Assembly (NCBI RefSeq): GCF_002155695.1
Contig: NZ_MUYJ01000016.1
Coordinates: forward strand, 1-51,450
Direction: 5' to 3'
Length of the DNA stretch: 51,450 nucleotides
Origin: Erythrobacter tepidarius
GTDB lineage: Bacteria > Pseudomonadota > Alphaproteobacteria > Sphingomonadales > Sphingomonadaceae
Shown: piece by piece, positions 50,210 through 51,450 of the stretch
Layout: every line of letters begins with the position of its first letter
Numbering within the stretch: the first letter of the stretch is position 1
Made by a program: the position numbers and the translations under genes
Notes under the pieces: generated by a model
The model's input: only the letters and a program-made list of their open reading frames with translations
What the model was told of the DNA's origin: nothing
Database searches by the model: none

Positions 50210-51450
50210 GCACAGGCCTCCGTCTGGCGGGGGGCCATCATGTCCCGCAGGACCGAGCCCAGACCCTCATGGCGCAGATCGACGGCGATGCCGTCTTTGC
50301 CGACGGTCACCCGCTCGACTAGAAGCTGGACGATGCGGGTTTGCTCCGCCGGATACAGCGCCGCCCAGAGCTGGTCGAACTCGCCGAGCGCCTGGACAAC
50401 CGCCTTCTGATCGATGGTCGGGCTCTCGTCGCGCAGGGCCTTGATCGTCCGCGCCGCGATCTCGGGCGCGCGGATCATGCGGCGGATTTCGCCGACCACG
50501 GCGTCCTCGACCATGCCTGCGGGCAAGCGCAGCGGGCCCGAGGCGTCGCCGGTCGGGCGGTTTCGGATCAGGTCCATGGACGCGTAGTAGCGGTAGAGGC
50601 GCGTGCCTTTCTTCGTCGCCGTCGGCGTCATCGCCGTGCCCGTCTCGGTGAAGATGATCCCCTTCAGCAGGGCTGGCGTCTGGCGGCGGGTATTCTTCGC
50701 CCGCAGGCGCGGGCTTTCTGCCAAGATGCTGTGAACCTTGTCCCACAGGACCTGATCGATGATGGCTTCGTGCTCGCCGGGATAGGCCTTGCCCTTGTGC
50801 ACGGCTTCGCCGAGATAGACCCGGTTGTTGATCAGTTTGTAGAGGAAGCCCTTGTCGATCGGCTTGCCGCGCTTGTTCAGAACGCCCTCGGCCGCGAGCG
50901 CTTTCGCCAGCGTCGTGGCGGAGCCGATGGCGACGAAGCGCTCGAAGATCATCCGGACCGTCGCGGCTTCCGCTTCGTTGACGACCAGCTTGCGGTCGCG
51001 CACGTCGTAGCCCAGCGGGACGTGACCGCCCATCCACATGCCGCGCTTGCGGGATGCCGCGACCTTGTCGCGGATGCGCTCGCCGATCACCTCCCGCTCG
51101 AACTGTGCGAAGCTGAGGAGGATGTTCAGCGTCAGCCGGCCCATCGAGGTCGTGGTGTTGAACGACTGCGTGACCGACACGAAGGTCACCCGATTGCGGT
51201 CGAAGATCTCGACCAGCTTGGCGAAATCCATCAGCGAGCGCGACAGCCGGTCGATCTTGTAGACCAAGATCACATCGATCAGACCGGCCTCGACGTCCTG
51301 AATGAGGCGCTTCAAGCCGGGGCGCTCCAGCGTGCCACCGGAGAAGCCGCCGTCATCGTAGCGTTCGCGAATGGTGGCCCAGCCTTCGGCCTTCTGGCTC
51401 GTCACGAAGGCCTCGCAAGCCTCGCGCTGGGCGTCGAGGCTGTTGAACTC
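50206..51450 (-). CDS. large serine recombinase, C-terminal part (N-terminus beyond the window)
   Basis: The visible 414 residues belong to a large serine recombinase/resolvase. The catalytic domain part includes YDDGGFSGGTLERPGLKRLI, LVYKIDRLSRSLMDFA, and the LTLNILLSFAQFEREVIGERI helix; the recombinase domain (RKRGMWMGGHVPLGYDV) and zinc-ribbon-less coiled C-terminal region follow. The nucleophile Ser, expected in the first about 20 residues, lies off the right edge; the frame is open to 51450, so the GTG at 51405 is not the start. It probably catalyses integration or excision of the second accessory element. Confidence 0.88.
   Translation of the reverse strand, partial: EFNSLDAQREACEAFVTSQKAEGWATIRERYDDGGFSGGTLERPGLKRLIQDVEAGLIDVILVYKIDRLSRSLMDFAKLVEIFDRNRVTFVSVTQSFNTTTSMGRLTLNILLSFAQFEREVIGERIRDKVAASRKRGMWMGGHVPLGYDVRDRKLVVNEAEAATVRMIFERFVAIGSATTLAKALAAEGVLNKRGKPIDKGFLYKLINNRVYLGEAVHKGKAYPGEHEAIIDQVLWDKVHSILAESPRLRAKNTRRQTPALLKGIIFTETGTAMTPTATKKGTRLYRYYASMDLIRNRPTGDASGPLRLPAGMVEDAVVGEIRRMIRAPEIAARTIKALRDESPTIDQKAVVQALGEFDQLWAALYPAEQTRIVQLLVERVTVGKDGIAVDLRHEGLGSVLRDMMAPRQTEACA

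Overview
The window looks like part of the chromosome of a high-GC alphaproteobacterium, most likely a sphingomonad of the Erythrobacteraceae (Erythrobacter/Porphyrobacter type). This rests on the GcrA regulator, a gene-transfer-agent-type holin, aroQ-accB-accC, the rimP-nusA-ylxR-infB-rbfA-truB-rpsO-pnp block, and a psp locus driven by PspF. The placement is inferred from gene content and protein style; no database was searched.

Region 1 (1 to about 15,950) is accessory DNA. It carries the 3' part of an IS66-type insertion with a pRiA4b ORF-3-like passenger, a BRO-N protein and small cargo genes. A minus-strand mobilisation module follows: a KfrA-like protein, a hairpin-rich segment, and a long coiled-coil relaxase-like protein. 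Next come a plus-strand set of two DEDD exonucleases and two unknown proteins, an Eco29kI-type restriction-modification pair, and a large tyrosine recombinase beside the 3' end of tRNA-Pro(UGG). This fits an integrative, probably mobilisable, element inserted at tRNA-Pro, with its other end outside the window.

Region 2 (about 15,954 to 48,500) is core chromosome. It holds tRNA-Pro, tRNA-Ile2(CAU), a polysaccharide deacetylase with a divergent histidine kinase, an Lrp regulator, a type II NADH dehydrogenase, aroQ-accB-accC, an orphan GTA-type holin, citE-like and sufE genes, and an expanded psp locus. It continues with a PilZ protein, the translation/RNA block (rimP through pnp, with a thioesterase, YceI, thymidine kinase and a site-2 protease interspersed), a spermidine-synthase-like protein, a DUF481 outer-membrane protein, gcrA, an ABC-2 permease, hspQ and tRNA-Ser(CGA).

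The most unusual feature is the psp locus (24,878 to 31,054). A near-perfect sigma-54 promoter lies between divergent pspF and the operon. Behind pspA, pspB and pspC come six more tiny genes joined by 1-4 base overlaps. Four of them encode one membrane segment plus a coiled coil carrying the PspB-type 'L-E-R-I' motif, so they read as a tandem array of PspB-like paralogues. PspA also has an open in-frame 96-codon extension upstream of its usual start.

Region 3 (48,511 to the end) is a second accessory patch downstream of tRNA-Ser. It has a PIN-nuclease-like protein, a small helix-turn-helix protein and a large serine recombinase cut by the window edge.
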